Source: Novosphingobium flavum (GTDB taxonomy: Bacteria > Pseudomonadota > Alphaproteobacteria > Sphingomonadales > Sphingomonadaceae). Taken from it: a DNA stretch of 64,000 nt. Shown here piece after piece: positions 25,486 through 34,726 of the stretch. The position numbers and the translations under genes are program-made. Every line of letters begins with the position of its first letter. The first letter of the stretch is position 1. The notes beneath the pieces are model-generated. The model was not told where the DNA came from, made no database searches, and was given only the letters and a program-made list of their open reading frames with translations. The DNA is taken from assembly GCF_014230315.1 (NCBI RefSeq), contig NZ_JACLAW010000003.1:124001-188000 (forward strand), read 5' to 3'.

Positions 25486-26664
25486 ATGGATCATCGACGC
25501 AAGCACCCCTGGGCCGGGCTCGGCATCGCCCTCGCCACGGCCGCCGGCATGTTGGCCAGCGGGGCCGAGCCGTGGCTGACGCTTACGGTACTCGTGCTGT
25601 GGACCGGATCGCTATGGCTTCTGCTGCCCGATCCCGCCCCCTTCGCGGCCGAGCCCGACTTTGCCGGGGCCGCCGCCACCGCGCGCCGCGACCTGCTGGG
25701 GCCGGTCGGCACCCCGCTGGTGCTGATCGAGGGCCAGCGCATCGTCGAGGCCAACCAGGCCGCTCGCTCGGTCCTCGGCGCGCACATCCTCGGGCAGGAT
25801 GCGCGCATCGTCCTGCGCCATCCGGAGGCGATCCGCCTGCTCGACCTGGGCGACGACGGCACGGTCACGATCCCCGGCTTCACCGGTGGACGAAGCCTGT
25901 GGCAACTCACCCGCCGCAGGGTCGACGAGACCCGCTGGCTGATCGAGCTGCGCGATCGCACGACAGAGGCCGACGTCAGCCGCGCCCACACCGATTTCGT
26001 TGCCAATGCCAGCCATGAACTGCGCACACCGCTGGCCGCGATCATCGGCTATATCGAAACGCTGATCGATGCCGGCGGCAAGGTCGATCCGGCCACCTCG
26101 CTCCGCTTCCACGAAACCGTCCTGCGCGAGGCGCGGCGGATGCAGGTGCTGGTCTCCGACCTCATGTCGCTCTCCCAGGTCGAGGCGGAAAAGCACGACC
26201 TGCCCGACGAGACGGTCGATCTTGCCCGGCTGATCGAGCGCGTGGCAGGCGAGGCCACGGCCCTGGCCGGAAAGGGCCGGGTCGAGGTGACCGTGCCCGA
26301 TGCCCCGGTAAACCTGCGCGGCGACCGCGCCCAGCTTGAGCAGCTGGTCCGCAACCTGATCGACAATGCCCTGAAATATGGCGATGCCCAGGCCCCGGTG
26401 CGGGTAACACTGCAAGCAGAAGGCCCCGGCTCAGTGCGCCTCGCCGTGGCGGACAACGGCGCCGGGATCGCACCGGAACACCTGCCCCACCTGACCCGCC
26501 GTTTCTACCGCACCGACCCCGGCCGCAGCCGCGCCGCGGGCGGCACCGGGCTCGGCCTCGCCATCGTCAAGCACATCGTCGAGCGCCATCGCGGCCAGCT
26601 CGACATTGCCTCAACCCTCGGGGTCGGAACAACTGTTTCCGCGCGCTTCTCGCCCGTGTCATAA
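25486..26664 (+). CDS. phoR: Phosphate regulon sensor histidine kinase PhoR
   Basis: A 392-residue kinase. Two short hydrophobic segments lie at about 11-47. A PAS-like region follows (PLVLIEGQRIVEANQAAR near 78-93). The HisKA motif is ASHELRTPLA with His177. The HATPase motifs are NLIDNALKYGD, ADNGAGI, RFYRTD and GTGLGLAIVKHI. PhoR senses phosphate status through the Pst complex and PhoU and phosphorylates PhoB. It is first in the order phoR-pstC-pstA-pstB-phoU-phoB. A Pho box overlaps its stop codon, so the downstream genes can be induced separately. The identity is secure from domains plus context. Confidence 0.93.
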   Translation: MDHRRKHPWAGLGIALATAAGMLASGAEPWLTLTVLVLWTGSLWLLLPDPAPFAAEPDFAGAAATARRDLLGPVGTPLVLIEGQRIVEANQAARSVLGAHILGQDARIVLRHPEAIRLLDLGDDGTVTIPGFTGGRSLWQLTRRRVDETRWLIELRDRTTEADVSRAHTDFVANASHELRTPLAAIIGYIETLIDAGGKVDPATSLRFHETVLREARRMQVLVSDLMSLSQVEAEKHDLPDETVDLARLIERVAGEATALAGKGRVEVTVPDAPVNLRGDRAQLEQLVRNLIDNALKYGDAQAPVRVTLQAEGPGSVRLAVADNGAGIAPEHLPHLTRRFYRTDPGRSRAAGGTGLGLAIVKHIVERHRGQLDIASTLGVGTTVSARFSPVS

Positions 26665-26671
26665 AAGTGTC
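26654..26671 (+). promoter_or_regulatory. Pho box (PhoB binding site)
   Basis: GTGTCAT-AAAA-GTGTCAC: two 7-mers close to the CTGTCAT consensus (6/7 and 5/7), separated by four A residues as PhoB requires. It overlaps the phoR stop and lies 97 bases before pstC. Confidence 0.75.
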
Positions 26672-26767
26672 ACGTTCAACCGACAGAGGCCGCTGCATGA
26701 GGCGGCTCACTGGAGACATTACCCGGATGCAATTCCCCGTAAGCTCCGGCGCTGAAAGCGGCTGCGC

Positions 26768-28153
26768 ATGAGCCCCGCCACCCCCGTGCTGATGGCCGTC
26801 GCCCTCGCCCTGGTCGGCTGGCTGGTCGCCCGCGCGCGCGCTCACCGTTTCGCTGCCGAGGGCAACGCCGTGCGCCTGCACTCGCTGCCGACCTATCATG
26901 GCTGGTTCGTGGCGCTGGCAGCGCTGATCCCCGCCGCGATCTTCGCGATCGCCTGGGCGTCGCTCAGCCCCTCGCTGATTCTCTCCAAGGTTCTCGCCTC
27001 GCCCGCCGCAAGCGGTCTGCCCGCCTTCGGAATGAAGCGCGATGCCGTGCTCGCCGAGGCGCACGATCTGGCCTACGATGCCTCGGCCGCCGCCTTCAAT
27101 CCGCTGTCGCGCGCGCTGGTCCCCGCATTCCGCGAAGCGATGACGCTTTATGGCACGATCGGCATCGTGGTCACCCTGCTGGTCGGCTTCGCCTGCGGGG
27201 CATTCGCCTTCCTCAAGCTGAGGCCCGATTTCCGCGCCCGCACCCATGTCGAGCGGATCGTGATGGGCATCCTGCTCGCCGCCTCGCTGGTCGCGATCCT
27301 CACCACGCTGGGCATTCTCGTCTCGCTGGTCTTCGAGACCGCGCGCTTCTTCCAGATCGTTTCGCCGCTCAAGTTCCTGCTGGGGACGCACTGGTCGCCC
27401 GATCCGATGGCCTCGGTCGGCGCCGGCACGGCCGACAGCTACGGCGCCCTGCCGCTGTTCTGGGGCACGATCTACATCGGCGCGGTGATCGCCATGCTCG
27501 TCGCCATCCCGCTCGGCCTGATGAGCGCGATCTACCTCACCCAATATGCCACGCCGGTGCTGCGCAAATGGCTCAAGCCCATGCTCGAGATCCTCGCCGG
27601 CGTGCCGACCGTGGTCTACGGCTATTTCGCCGCCCTCACCGTCGCCCCGGCGATCCGCGATTTCGGCAAACTCGTCGGCATTGCCAGCGCCTCCTCGGAA
27701 AGCGCCCTGGCAGCAGGCGTGGTCATGGGGATCATGATCATCCCCTTCGTCTCCTCGATGGCCGACGATTCGATCGCCGCCGTGCCCCAGTCGCTGCGCG
27801 ACGGCAGCCTTGCCATGGGCGCGACCAAGTACGAGACGATCCGCCGGGTCCTGGTTCCCGCCGCTCTTCCCGGCATCGTCGCGGGCGTCATGCTCGCCGT
27901 CAGCCGCGCCATCGGTGAGACGATGATCGTGGTCATGGCCGCCGGCGCCACGGCGCGGCTCACCGCCAACCCGTTCGAATCGATGACCACGGTCACCTTC
28001 CAGATCGTCGCCATGCTGACCGGCGAAGGCTCCTTCGACCACCCCGCCACGCTTTCGGCCTTCGCCCTCGGCATGGTCCTGTTCCTCGTCACGCTGAGCC
28101 TCAACTTCGTGGCCCTGCGCGTCGTCAAGCGGTTCCGCGAAGCCTATGACTGA
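26768..28153 (+). CDS. pstC: Phosphate ABC transporter permease PstC
   Basis: A 461-residue inner-membrane permease, of the long alphaproteobacterial kind (about 310-320 in enterobacteria). The extra length is an N-terminal part with helices near 1-20 and 40-65 and a periplasmic segment to about 115. The conserved permease core begins near 230 (WGTIYIGAVIAMLVAIPLG) and contains EILAGVPTVVYGYFA and the EAA loop ATKYETIRRVLVPAALPGIV. It forms the phosphate channel with PstA. It starts 103 bases after phoR, and its stop overlaps pstA by 8 bases. The substrate-binding gene pstS is not in the operon. Confidence 0.95.
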   Translation: MSPATPVLMAVALALVGWLVARARAHRFAAEGNAVRLHSLPTYHGWFVALAALIPAAIFAIAWASLSPSLILSKVLASPAASGLPAFGMKRDAVLAEAHDLAYDASAAAFNPLSRALVPAFREAMTLYGTIGIVVTLLVGFACGAFAFLKLRPDFRARTHVERIVMGILLAASLVAILTTLGILVSLVFETARFFQIVSPLKFLLGTHWSPDPMASVGAGTADSYGALPLFWGTIYIGAVIAMLVAIPLGLMSAIYLTQYATPVLRKWLKPMLEILAGVPTVVYGYFAALTVAPAIRDFGKLVGIASASSESALAAGVVMGIMIIPFVSSMADDSIAAVPQSLRDGSLAMGATKYETIRRVLVPAALPGIVAGVMLAVSRAIGETMIVVMAAGATARLTANPFESMTTVTFQIVAMLTGEGSFDHPATLSAFALGMVLFLVTLSLNFVALRVVKRFREAYD

Positions 28154-29411
28154 GCCCGCCCCCACCTCCGCCCGCCCCGCGCGAGATCCGGCTCTCGCCG
28201 CCGCGCGTCTGCGGAAGCGCTACCGGGCCGAGCGGCTGTTCCGCGCCGCCGGGATTGGCGCGATCCTGTTCTCGGTCGCCGTCCTCGCCTTCCTGCTGGT
28301 GACGATGACCGCCAACGGAATCGGCGGCTTCAAACGCACAGTGCTGCGGACGGAGATCGATCTTTCCGCCGGCAGCCTCACCCTCGACCCGTCCCAGCTC
28401 AAGGGCGATGGCGCCATGCGCGCCCTTGAAGGCGCGGGCCTGCCCGAGGTGGTCCAGTTCGCCGTTTCGCAGCAGGTCGACAAGCGCGCCGCCGACGAAG
28501 TGGCAAGCGATGCCTGGCGTGAAGTCGGCAGCAAGCTGATCGCCGATCCGGCCCTGCTTTCGCAGAAGATCACGGTCGACCTCCCGGTGAGCGACGACAT
28601 GGCCGCCGCCCTGCGCGGCGAAGGCAAGCCCGAGCTGCGCGGCGTGGCCACGGATCTTGCCGCCAAGGGCAAGCTGTTCCGCGCCTGGGATCTCGGCTTT
28701 CTCTCGCGCGCCGATGCCACCCATGCCCAGGCCGTCGGCATCTGGGGCGCGCTCAAGGGCTCGATCCTGACCATGGCGGTCACCCTCGCCCTCGCCTTCC
28801 CGATCGCCGTCCTCGCCGCGGTCTACCTTGAGGAATACGCCCCGCGCGGCCGCTGGACCGACCTGATCGAGGTCTCGATCAACAACCTCGCGGCCGTGCC
28901 TTCGATCATCTTCGGCCTGCTCGGCCTCGCCGTTTTCCTAGGGATCTTTCCCAACTGGCGTTCGGCCCCGCTGATCGGCGGCATGACCCTGGCGCTGATG
29001 ACCATGCCGGTCATCGTCATTTCCAGTCGCAACGCGATCAAGGCGGTTCCACCCTCGATCCGTGACGCAGCCCTCGGCATCGGCGCGAGCCGGGTCCAGG
29101 TCGTGTTCCACCACGTCCTGCCGCTGGCGCTGCCCGGCATCCTCACCGGCACGATCATCGGCATGGCCCGCGCGCTGGGCGAAACCGCGCCGCTGCTGAT
29201 GATCGGCATGCGCGCCTTCGTTGCCAGCCCGCCTGATGGCCTGACCTCGCCTGCCTCGGTCCTGCCGGTGCAGATATTCCTCTGGTCGGACGAGATCGAC
29301 CGCGGCTTTGTCGAACGCACGAGCGCCGCGATCATCGTCCTCCTCGTCTTCCTCCTCGCGATGAATGGCCTCGCCATCTATCTGCGCAACCGCTTCGAGA
29401 AACGCTGGTGA
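28146..29411 (+). CDS. pstA: Phosphate ABC transporter permease PstA (with DUF3333-type N-terminus)
   Basis: A 421-residue permease. Residues 1-190 are an extra domain with one membrane helix near 38-60 and a large periplasmic loop, as in alphaproteobacterial PstA proteins with DUF3333. The permease core starts near 200 ([19 protein letters not shown]), with [19 protein letters not shown] and the EAA loop [20 protein letters not shown]. Pairs with PstC in the inner membrane. ATG overlaps pstC by 8 bases, and the stop TGA overlaps the GTG of pstB. No anomalies. Confidence 0.95.
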   Translation: MTEPAPTSARPARDPALAAARLRKRYRAERLFRAAGIGAILFSVAVLAFLLVTMTANGIGGFKRTVLRTEIDLSAGSLTLDPSQLKGDGAMRALEGAGLPEVVQFAVSQQVDKRAADEVASDAWREVGSKLIADPALLSQKITVDLPVSDDMAAALRGEGKPELRGVATDLAAKGKLFRAWDLGFLSRADATHAQAVGIWGALKGSILTMAVTLALAFPIAVLAAVYLEEYAPRGRWTDLIEVSINNLAAVPSIIFGLLGLAVFLGIFPNWRSAPLIGGMTLALMTMPVIVISSRNAIKAVPPSIRDAALGIGASRVQVVFHHVLPLALPGILTGTIIGMARALGETAPLLMIGMRAFVASPPDGLTSPASVLPVQIFLWSDEIDRGFVERTSAAIIVLLVFLLAMNGLAIYLRNRFEKRW

Positions 29412-30193
29412 CCACGCTGCACGAACTTGACCCGGTCGAAGCCAAGATCTCGGCCCGCGACGTCTCCGTCTACTATGGCGAGAAGCGCGCGCTGGACGAA
29501 GTGTCGATCGACATTCCGACCGAATATGTCACGGCTTTCATCGGCCCCTCGGGCTGCGGGAAGTCGACCTTCCTGCGCACGCTCAACCGGATGAACGACA
29601 CGATCGCCGGCGCCCGCGTCGAAGGCGAGATCCGGCTCGACGGCGAGGACATCTATCGCTCCGGCATGGACGTGGTCCAGCTGCGCGCGCGGGTCGGCAT
29701 GGTCTTCCAGAAGCCCAACCCCTTCCCCAAGTCGATCTACGAGAACGTCGCTTACGGCCCCCGCATCCATGGCCTCGCCGCGGGGAAGGGCGAGCTTGAC
29801 GGGATCGTCGAACGCTCGCTCAAGCGCGCCGGTCTGTGGGACGAGGTCAAGGACCGCCTGGCCGACAGCGGCACGGCCCTCTCCGGCGGCCAGCAGCAAC
29901 GGCTCTGCATTGCCCGTGCAATTGCGGTAGACCCGGAAGTGATCCTGATGGACGAACCCTGCTCGGCCCTCGACCCGATCGCCACGGCGCGGATCGAGGA
30001 ACTGATCGGCGAACTCAAGGGCCGCTACGCCATCGTCATCGTCACCCACTCGATGCAGCAGGCCGCCCGCGTCTCGCAGCGCACGGCCTTCTTCCACCTC
30101 GGCAAGATGGTGGAATACGGCAAGACTTCCGACATCTTCACCAATCCGCGCGAAGAGCGGACGAAGGACTACATCACCGGCCGCTACGGCTGA
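29408..30193 (+). CDS. pstB: Phosphate ABC transporter ATP-binding protein PstB
   Basis: A 261-residue ABC ATPase with Walker [10 protein letters not shown] near 45, signature [16 protein letters not shown] and Walker [14 protein letters not shown]. The ending DYITGRYG is characteristic of PstB. It powers phosphate uptake and passes transport status to PhoU/PhoR. The start is GTG, overlapping the pstA stop (GTGA), so translation is coupled. Full length and unremarkable. Confidence 0.97.
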   Translation: MTTLHELDPVEAKISARDVSVYYGEKRALDEVSIDIPTEYVTAFIGPSGCGKSTFLRTLNRMNDTIAGARVEGEIRLDGEDIYRSGMDVVQLRARVGMVFQKPNPFPKSIYENVAYGPRIHGLAAGKGELDGIVERSLKRAGLWDEVKDRLADSGTALSGGQQQRLCIARAIAVDPEVILMDEPCSALDPIATARIEELIGELKGRYAIVIVTHSMQQAARVSQRTAFFHLGKMVEYGKTSDIFTNPREERTKDYITGRYG

Positions 30194-30213
30194 GCGAGGG
30201 ACAGGCAGCAGGC

Positions 30214-30897
30214 ATGGCTCAGGAACATACCGTCAAGGCGTTCGACGACGACATCACCCGCCTGCGCGGGCTGATCGCGGAAATGGGCGGCCTGGCCGAA
30301 GTGGCCTTGACCGACGCGATCGAGGCGCTGGTCAAGGGCAGCGAGGATCTCGCCCGCGGCGTCATCGCGCGTGACAAGAAGCTCGACGTGCTCGAGGCCG
30401 AGGTCGACAAGCTGGCCGTGCGGATCATCGCCCTGCGCGCGCCGATGGCGGACGACCTGCGCGAAGTCATCGCAGCTATGAAAATCTGCGGGGTGCTGGA
30501 ACGGATCGGGGACTATTCGAAGAACATCGCCAAGAGCGCGATGAAGGTCGAGCAGCGCCGGAAGTTCGAACCGTTGACCCTGATCCCGGCCATGGCCGAC
30601 CTTGCCGGCCAAATGGTCCACGACGTCATGACCGCCTACGCCGCGCGCGACGCCGTACTCGCCGCCGAGATCATCGCCCGCGACGACAAGGTCGATGCCT
30701 TCTACGACAGCATCTTCCGCAACCTCGTCAGCCACATGATGGAAAACCCGGCCTCGATCACCAGCGCGGCCGAACTGCTCTTCGTCGCCCGCAACATCGA
30801 GCGGATCGGCGATCATGCCACCAACGTTGCCGAGATGGTCCACTATGCCGCCACCGGCATTTACCTGACCGACCGGGACGATCGGAAGAACGCCTGA
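30214..30897 (+). CDS. phoU: Phosphate signalling complex protein PhoU
   Basis: A 227-residue all-helical protein made of two PhoU repeats. Typical segments are LRGLIAEMGGLAEVALTDAI, the metal-binding type ERIGDYSKNIAK near 95 and the matching ERIGDHATNVAEM near 198. PhoU restrains PhoR and PstB when phosphate is ample. ATG 30214 lies 20 bases after pstB. The stop overlaps the phoB start (TGATG). Confidence 0.96.
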   Translation: MAQEHTVKAFDDDITRLRGLIAEMGGLAEVALTDAIEALVKGSEDLARGVIARDKKLDVLEAEVDKLAVRIIALRAPMADDLREVIAAMKICGVLERIGDYSKNIAKSAMKVEQRRKFEPLTLIPAMADLAGQMVHDVMTAYAARDAVLAAEIIARDDKVDAFYDSIFRNLVSHMMENPASITSAAELLFVARNIERIGDHATNVAEMVHYAATGIYLTDRDDRKNA

Positions 30898-31586
30898 TGG
30901 CGAACCCCCGGCTCCTGCTGGTCGAGGACGACGAGGCGCTGGCCGAGCTGGTCGAGTTCCGCTTCCGCGCCGAAGGCTACGACGTCGTCCGCACGCCTGA
31001 CGGGGACGAGGCCCTGCTGCTCGCGGTCGAGGAAGCGCCCGACGTGGTAATCCTTGACTGGATGGTCGAAGGCACCAGCGGAATCGAGGTCTGCCGCCGC
31101 CTGCGCCGCGACAAGGCCACCGCCCACGTGCCGATCATCATGCTCACCGCCCGCGAGACCGAGGATGACCGCGTGCGCGGCCTCGAGACCGGCGCGGACG
31201 ACTATGTCACCAAGCCCTTCTCGCCGCGCGAATTGGTGGCGCGCGTCAATGCGATCATGCGCCGCATCCGCCCGGCGCTTGCGGGGGAAACGCTGAGCGT
31301 CGGCGATCTCATGCTCGATGCCACGGCGCACCGGGTCACCCGCCGCGCCCAGGCGATCGCACTGGGGCCGACCGAGTTCCGCCTGCTGCGTCATTTCATG
31401 GAGCATCCCGGCCGGGTCTTTTCCCGCACCCAGCTCCTCGACGCGGTCTGGGGCACCGATTCCGACATCGAACTGCGCACGGTCGATGTCCACATCCGCC
31501 GCCTGCGCAAGGCGATCGAGCTGAGCGGCGCACCCGATCCGGTCCGCACCGTCCGATCGGCCGGCTACGCGCTCGAAGCGGTCTGA
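30897..31586 (+). CDS. phoB: Phosphate regulon response regulator PhoB
   Basis: A 229-residue OmpR-type regulator. The receiver domain has ED at 10-11, phosphoacceptor Asp54 (VVILDWMVEG) and the switch Lys in YVTKPFSPRELVARV. A winged helix follows from about 130 (LGPTEFRLLRHFMEHPG, ending RTVRSAGYALEAV). Activated by PhoR; binds Pho boxes such as the one at 26654. Translationally coupled to phoU by TGATG. Last gene of the Pho block. Confidence 0.96.
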   Translation: MANPRLLLVEDDEALAELVEFRFRAEGYDVVRTPDGDEALLLAVEEAPDVVILDWMVEGTSGIEVCRRLRRDKATAHVPIIMLTARETEDDRVRGLETGADDYVTKPFSPRELVARVNAIMRRIRPALAGETLSVGDLMLDATAHRVTRRAQAIALGPTEFRLLRHFMEHPGRVFSRTQLLDAVWGTDSDIELRTVDVHIRRLRKAIELSGAPDPVRTVRSAGYALEAV

Positions 31587-31692
31587 GCGCGCCCCAACTG
31601 GGGACATCCCGCCTCCGGTAAATCCCCCGGCTGGCTAATCGCGCCGCCCGCCGCTAGGCTTTGCGGGTTGAAAGCCTTCAGGGGGAAGTGCC

Positions 31693-32694
31693 GTGAAACG
31701 CCGCTGGCCTTGGCTGGTCCTGGCCGTGATCGTGATCGCCGCGCTTTTGGCGGCGTGGTTCTTCCGCGCCCGCCCGCTCGAGGTGGCGACCGCAAGGGCG
31801 CGGATCGGCCCGGCGGCCGAACTGGTTTACGCCACCGGCTATGTCGAACCGCAACAGCCGGTCAGCGTCCAGTCCCGCATCACCGCCCCGGTCGAAAAGG
31901 TGCTGGTGAACGAAGGCGACCGGGTGACGCGCGGCCAACCCCTGTTCCTGCTGACCGATGACGAGCAGCGCGCCCTCGTCGATCAGGCCGCCGCCCAGCG
32001 CCGCGCCGCCGAGCAGACCGAGTACCGCACCGTCACCCTCTACATGCAGGGGTGGGTCACCAAGGCCGCGCGCGATCAGGCCGTAGCCAATGCCGATGCC
32101 GCCCGCGCCGCCGTGGCCACGGCCGGCGCCCGGCAGGACCAGCTGGTTGTCCGGGCCGAGATCGACGGGGTCGTGACCCGGCGCGACATCGAGCCGGGCG
32201 AACTCGCCAGCCCCACCCGCGTCCTCGCCCAGCTTGGCGATCCCGCCCGCATCCGCATCACCGCCACGGTCGACGAGCGCGACATCGCCCGCGTCCACCT
32301 CGGCCAGGTCGCGCTCATGTCGAGCGACGCCTGGCCCGGCCGCACGATCCGCGCCGCGGTGGCCGAAGTGACCCCCAGCGGCGATCCGACCCAGCGTGCC
32401 TTCCGCGTCCGCCTCCATCCCGCCTCGGCCGACAATCTGCCGCTCGGCCTCACCCTTGAGGTCAACATCGTCACCCGCCGCACCGAGCGCGCCCTGCTGA
32501 TCCCCGCCAGCGCCTATGCCGACGGACAGGTCTGGACGATCCGCGCCGGCAAGGCCGAGCGCCGCGCGGTGAAGACCGGGATCACCGGCAGCGACAACGT
32601 GGAAATCCTGAGCGGCCTCGCCGCCGGAGACACGGTGATCGTCTACACGCCCTCCGACCTGGCGCCCGGCCGCCGCGTCAAGGCCCGGCCCTGA
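31693..32694 (+). CDS. HlyD/MacA-type periplasmic adaptor subunit of an ABC exporter
   Basis: A 333-residue membrane-fusion protein. An N-terminal anchor (PWLVLAVIVIAALLAAWFF, residues 6-24) is followed by the first lipoyl half (SRITAPVEKVLVNEGDRV), a short coiled-coil hairpin (about 95-140) and the second half (VVRAEIDGVVTRRDIEPGE). Barrel and membrane-proximal domains complete it. It bridges the inner-membrane ABC pump to the outer membrane. GTG start with GGGGGAAG upstream. Its stop abuts the permease ATG. The order adaptor-permease-ATPase is that of DevBCA, so the same type of exporter is inferred; the cargo is unknown. Confidence 0.85.
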   Translation: MKRRWPWLVLAVIVIAALLAAWFFRARPLEVATARARIGPAAELVYATGYVEPQQPVSVQSRITAPVEKVLVNEGDRVTRGQPLFLLTDDEQRALVDQAAAQRRAAEQTEYRTVTLYMQGWVTKAARDQAVANADAARAAVATAGARQDQLVVRAEIDGVVTRRDIEPGELASPTRVLAQLGDPARIRITATVDERDIARVHLGQVALMSSDAWPGRTIRAAVAEVTPSGDPTQRAFRVRLHPASADNLPLGLTLEVNIVTRRTERALLIPASAYADGQVWTIRAGKAERRAVKTGITGSDNVEILSGLAAGDTVIVYTPSDLAPGRRVKARP

Positions 32695-33945
32695 ATGGCG
32701 GGCCGGCTCGGCCTGCTGCTCCACGTCGCGGCGCGGCACCTGCTGGTCCGGCGGCGGCAAACCGCCGTTGCGGTGAGCGGCGTCGCGGTGGGCGTCGGTT
32801 TCTTCCTCGCGGTTTCGGCGATGATGATCGGCAGCCAGCGGGACTTCGTGAAGACCCTGATCGACGCCGCCCCGCACATCGTCATTTCCGACGAACTGCG
32901 CAGCCCCGCGCCGCAGCCCGGCCTCCGCGAATTCGGCAAGGAGGCCGCCGTGCAGCTCCACGGCTACAAGGTCCGCACCGAGGTGCGCGGGATCAAGGAC
33001 TGGCAGCAGATCCTGCGCGAAGTCGACGCCATCCCCGGCGCCATCGGATCGCCCAGCCTGTCGGGCGCGGTTACCCTGCGCCTCGGCGGGCGCGACGAGG
33101 CGCTGGCCGTGATCGGCATTGATCCGGGCATCGAAAGCCGGGTCTCCACGATTTCCGAAAAGCTGCGCAGCGGCCGCCTGATCGACCTTGAAAAGGTCCA
33201 GGGCGGGGTCATCATCGGCGAGGATCAGGCCCAGCGCCTCGGCCTCGGCATGGGCGACATCGTCGCCGCCACCCCGGCGCGCGGCGGCACGCGCACACTG
33301 CGGATCGTCGGCCTGTTCAAGAAGGGCCAGCAGCTGGGCAGCAACGCCGGCTACATGCTGCTGCGCGAGGCCCAGTCCCTGCTCGGCCGCCCCTTCGTGA
33401 TCAACCGGATCGGGGTCAAGCTGCCCGATCCCTATACGGCCGAGGCGATTGCCGCCGCCCTCGAACGGCGCCACGCCTACAAGGCCGAATCGTGGCAGGA
33501 GCGCTCGTCCGACTTCCTCGGACTGCTGCTCACCCGCAACATCATCATGTATTCGGTGGTCTCCGCGATCCTGCTCGTCGCCAGCTTCGGGATCTACACC
33601 GCCGTCTCGACCAGCGTGGCCGACAAGCGCCGCGACATCGCAATCATGCGCTCGATCGGGTTTTCGGAAGGCGACCTGCAACTGATCTTCGTGCTCGAGG
33701 GGCTGGCGCTCGCCGTGGCGGGGGTGGTCGTCGGCTGGCTGCTCGGCTCGGCGCTGCTGGAGATCCTCGGCTCGATCAAAATCACGGTCCAGGGCACGAC
33801 CATGCGCGTCCCGCTCGACCGCACCACGCGCCAATACCTGATCGCCGCCGCCGCCTCGCTGCTGGCAGGGGTCGTGGCGGCCTGGCTCCCGGCGCGCAAG
33901 GCCGCCCGGGTCGACCCGGTTGAAATCCTGCGCGGGGCGGCATGA
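32695..33945 (+). CDS. FtsX/MacB-type ABC exporter permease
   Basis: A 416-residue permease of the DevC/LolE/MacB class. One helix lies near residues 25-45, then a large periplasmic domain to about 275. Three helices follow: one near 280-305 (NIIMYSVVSAILLVASFGIY) and the others near 335-360 and 380-405. The conserved RRDIAIMRSIGFSEGDLQ and the final PARKAARVDPVEILRG are FtsX hallmarks. It couples ATP hydrolysis by the next gene to mechanical pumping of periplasmic substrate. No gap to the adaptor gene, and the stop overlaps the ATPase start (ATGA). Confidence 0.88.
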   Translation: MAGRLGLLLHVAARHLLVRRRQTAVAVSGVAVGVGFFLAVSAMMIGSQRDFVKTLIDAAPHIVISDELRSPAPQPGLREFGKEAAVQLHGYKVRTEVRGIKDWQQILREVDAIPGAIGSPSLSGAVTLRLGGRDEALAVIGIDPGIESRVSTISEKLRSGRLIDLEKVQGGVIIGEDQAQRLGLGMGDIVAATPARGGTRTLRIVGLFKKGQQLGSNAGYMLLREAQSLLGRPFVINRIGVKLPDPYTAEAIAAALERRHAYKAESWQERSSDFLGLLLTRNIIMYSVVSAILLVASFGIYTAVSTSVADKRRDIAIMRSIGFSEGDLQLIFVLEGLALAVAGVVVGWLLGSALLEILGSIKITVQGTTMRVPLDRTTRQYLIAAAASLLAGVVAAWLPARKAARVDPVEILRGAA

Positions 33946-34634
33946 GCGATCCCATCCTCATCGCCGCCGGCCTGACCCGCGAACTGCCGGGCGATCCACC
34001 GGTCCTGCTCGTCGGCGGCGCGGACCTCGCCATCGAACCGGGCAAGTTCACCGCGATCGTCGGCCCGTCCGGCTGCGGCAAGTCCTCGCTGCTTTACCTG
34101 CTGGGCCTGATCGACCGGCCGACCGGGGGCCAGCTTCTGCTTGAAGGGCGCGACATGACGCCGCTTTCGGGCGACGAGCGCGCCGCAATCCGTCTTGAGA
34201 AGTTCGGCTTCGTCTTCCAGTTCCACTTTCTGCTGCCGGAATTCAGCGCACTGGAAAACATCATGCTGCCGATGCGCCGCCTCGGCCGCCACACGCCGGC
34301 CGAAATCGAGGCGCGGGCCCGCGAATTGCTCAGTTTCATGGGCCTTGCCGAAAAGGCCGCCAAGTCGCCCGACCGTCTGTCGGGCGGCGAACGCCAGCGC
34401 GTCGCCATCGCCCGCGCCCTCGCCAACGATCCCCTGCTGGTGCTCGGAGACGAGCCGACCGGCAATCTCGACAGCGCCAATTCGGCCCGCGTCGTCGATC
34501 TGTTCCGCCAACTGGCGCACGAACAGGGCCGCGCCGTGGTCTGCGTCACGCACGATCCCGAGATCGCCGCGGTGGCGGACATTCGCGTCTCGATGCTGGA
34601 CGGGCGGATCACCGAAGTCCTGCGCCAGGCCTGA
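33942..34634 (+). CDS. ABC exporter ATP-binding protein (DevA/LolD/MacB type)
   Basis: A 230-residue ATPase: Walker [10 protein letters not shown] near 46, signature LSGGERQRVAIARAL near 146 and Walker B LLVLGDEPTGNLDS near 166. VFQFHFLLPEFSALENIMLP is the usual LolD/MacB Q-loop region. It drives the FtsX-type permease encoded just upstream (4-base overlap). Three-gene exporter complete; no outer-membrane channel gene is adjacent, so a general TolC may be used. Confidence 0.9.
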   Translation: MSDPILIAAGLTRELPGDPPVLLVGGADLAIEPGKFTAIVGPSGCGKSSLLYLLGLIDRPTGGQLLLEGRDMTPLSGDERAAIRLEKFGFVFQFHFLLPEFSALENIMLPMRRLGRHTPAEIEARARELLSFMGLAEKAAKSPDRLSGGERQRVAIARALANDPLLVLGDEPTGNLDSANSARVVDLFRQLAHEQGRAVVCVTHDPEIAAVADIRVSMLDGRITEVLRQA

Positions 34635-34695
34635 AGCCCGGAGTGCTGTTCAAGGCCGATGAGCCGGGAACGACGCGCCGCCATTCTCCGTTGTT

Positions 34696-34718
34696 CCTCC
34701 GAAGCTACGGAGGAGGAG
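34696..34718 (+). promoter_or_regulatory. Hairpin overlapping the Shine-Dalgarno of the stress gene
   Basis: CCTCCG (34696-34701) can pair with CGGAGG (34708-34713) around a 6-base loop. The 3' arm is the start of the strong Shine-Dalgarno run AGGAGGAG (34711-34718), eight bases before the ATG. It could mask the ribosome site in part. Confidence 0.35.
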
Positions 34719-34726
34719 TGACGATC

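Noticed and set aside
26567..28165. Reverse frame opposite pstC
   Set aside because: His/Asp/Gly/Arg-rich antisense artefact of pstC.
31678..33834. 718-codon reverse frame opposite the exporter adaptor and permease
   Set aside because: Spans two real genes and gives a compositionally biased product without motifs.
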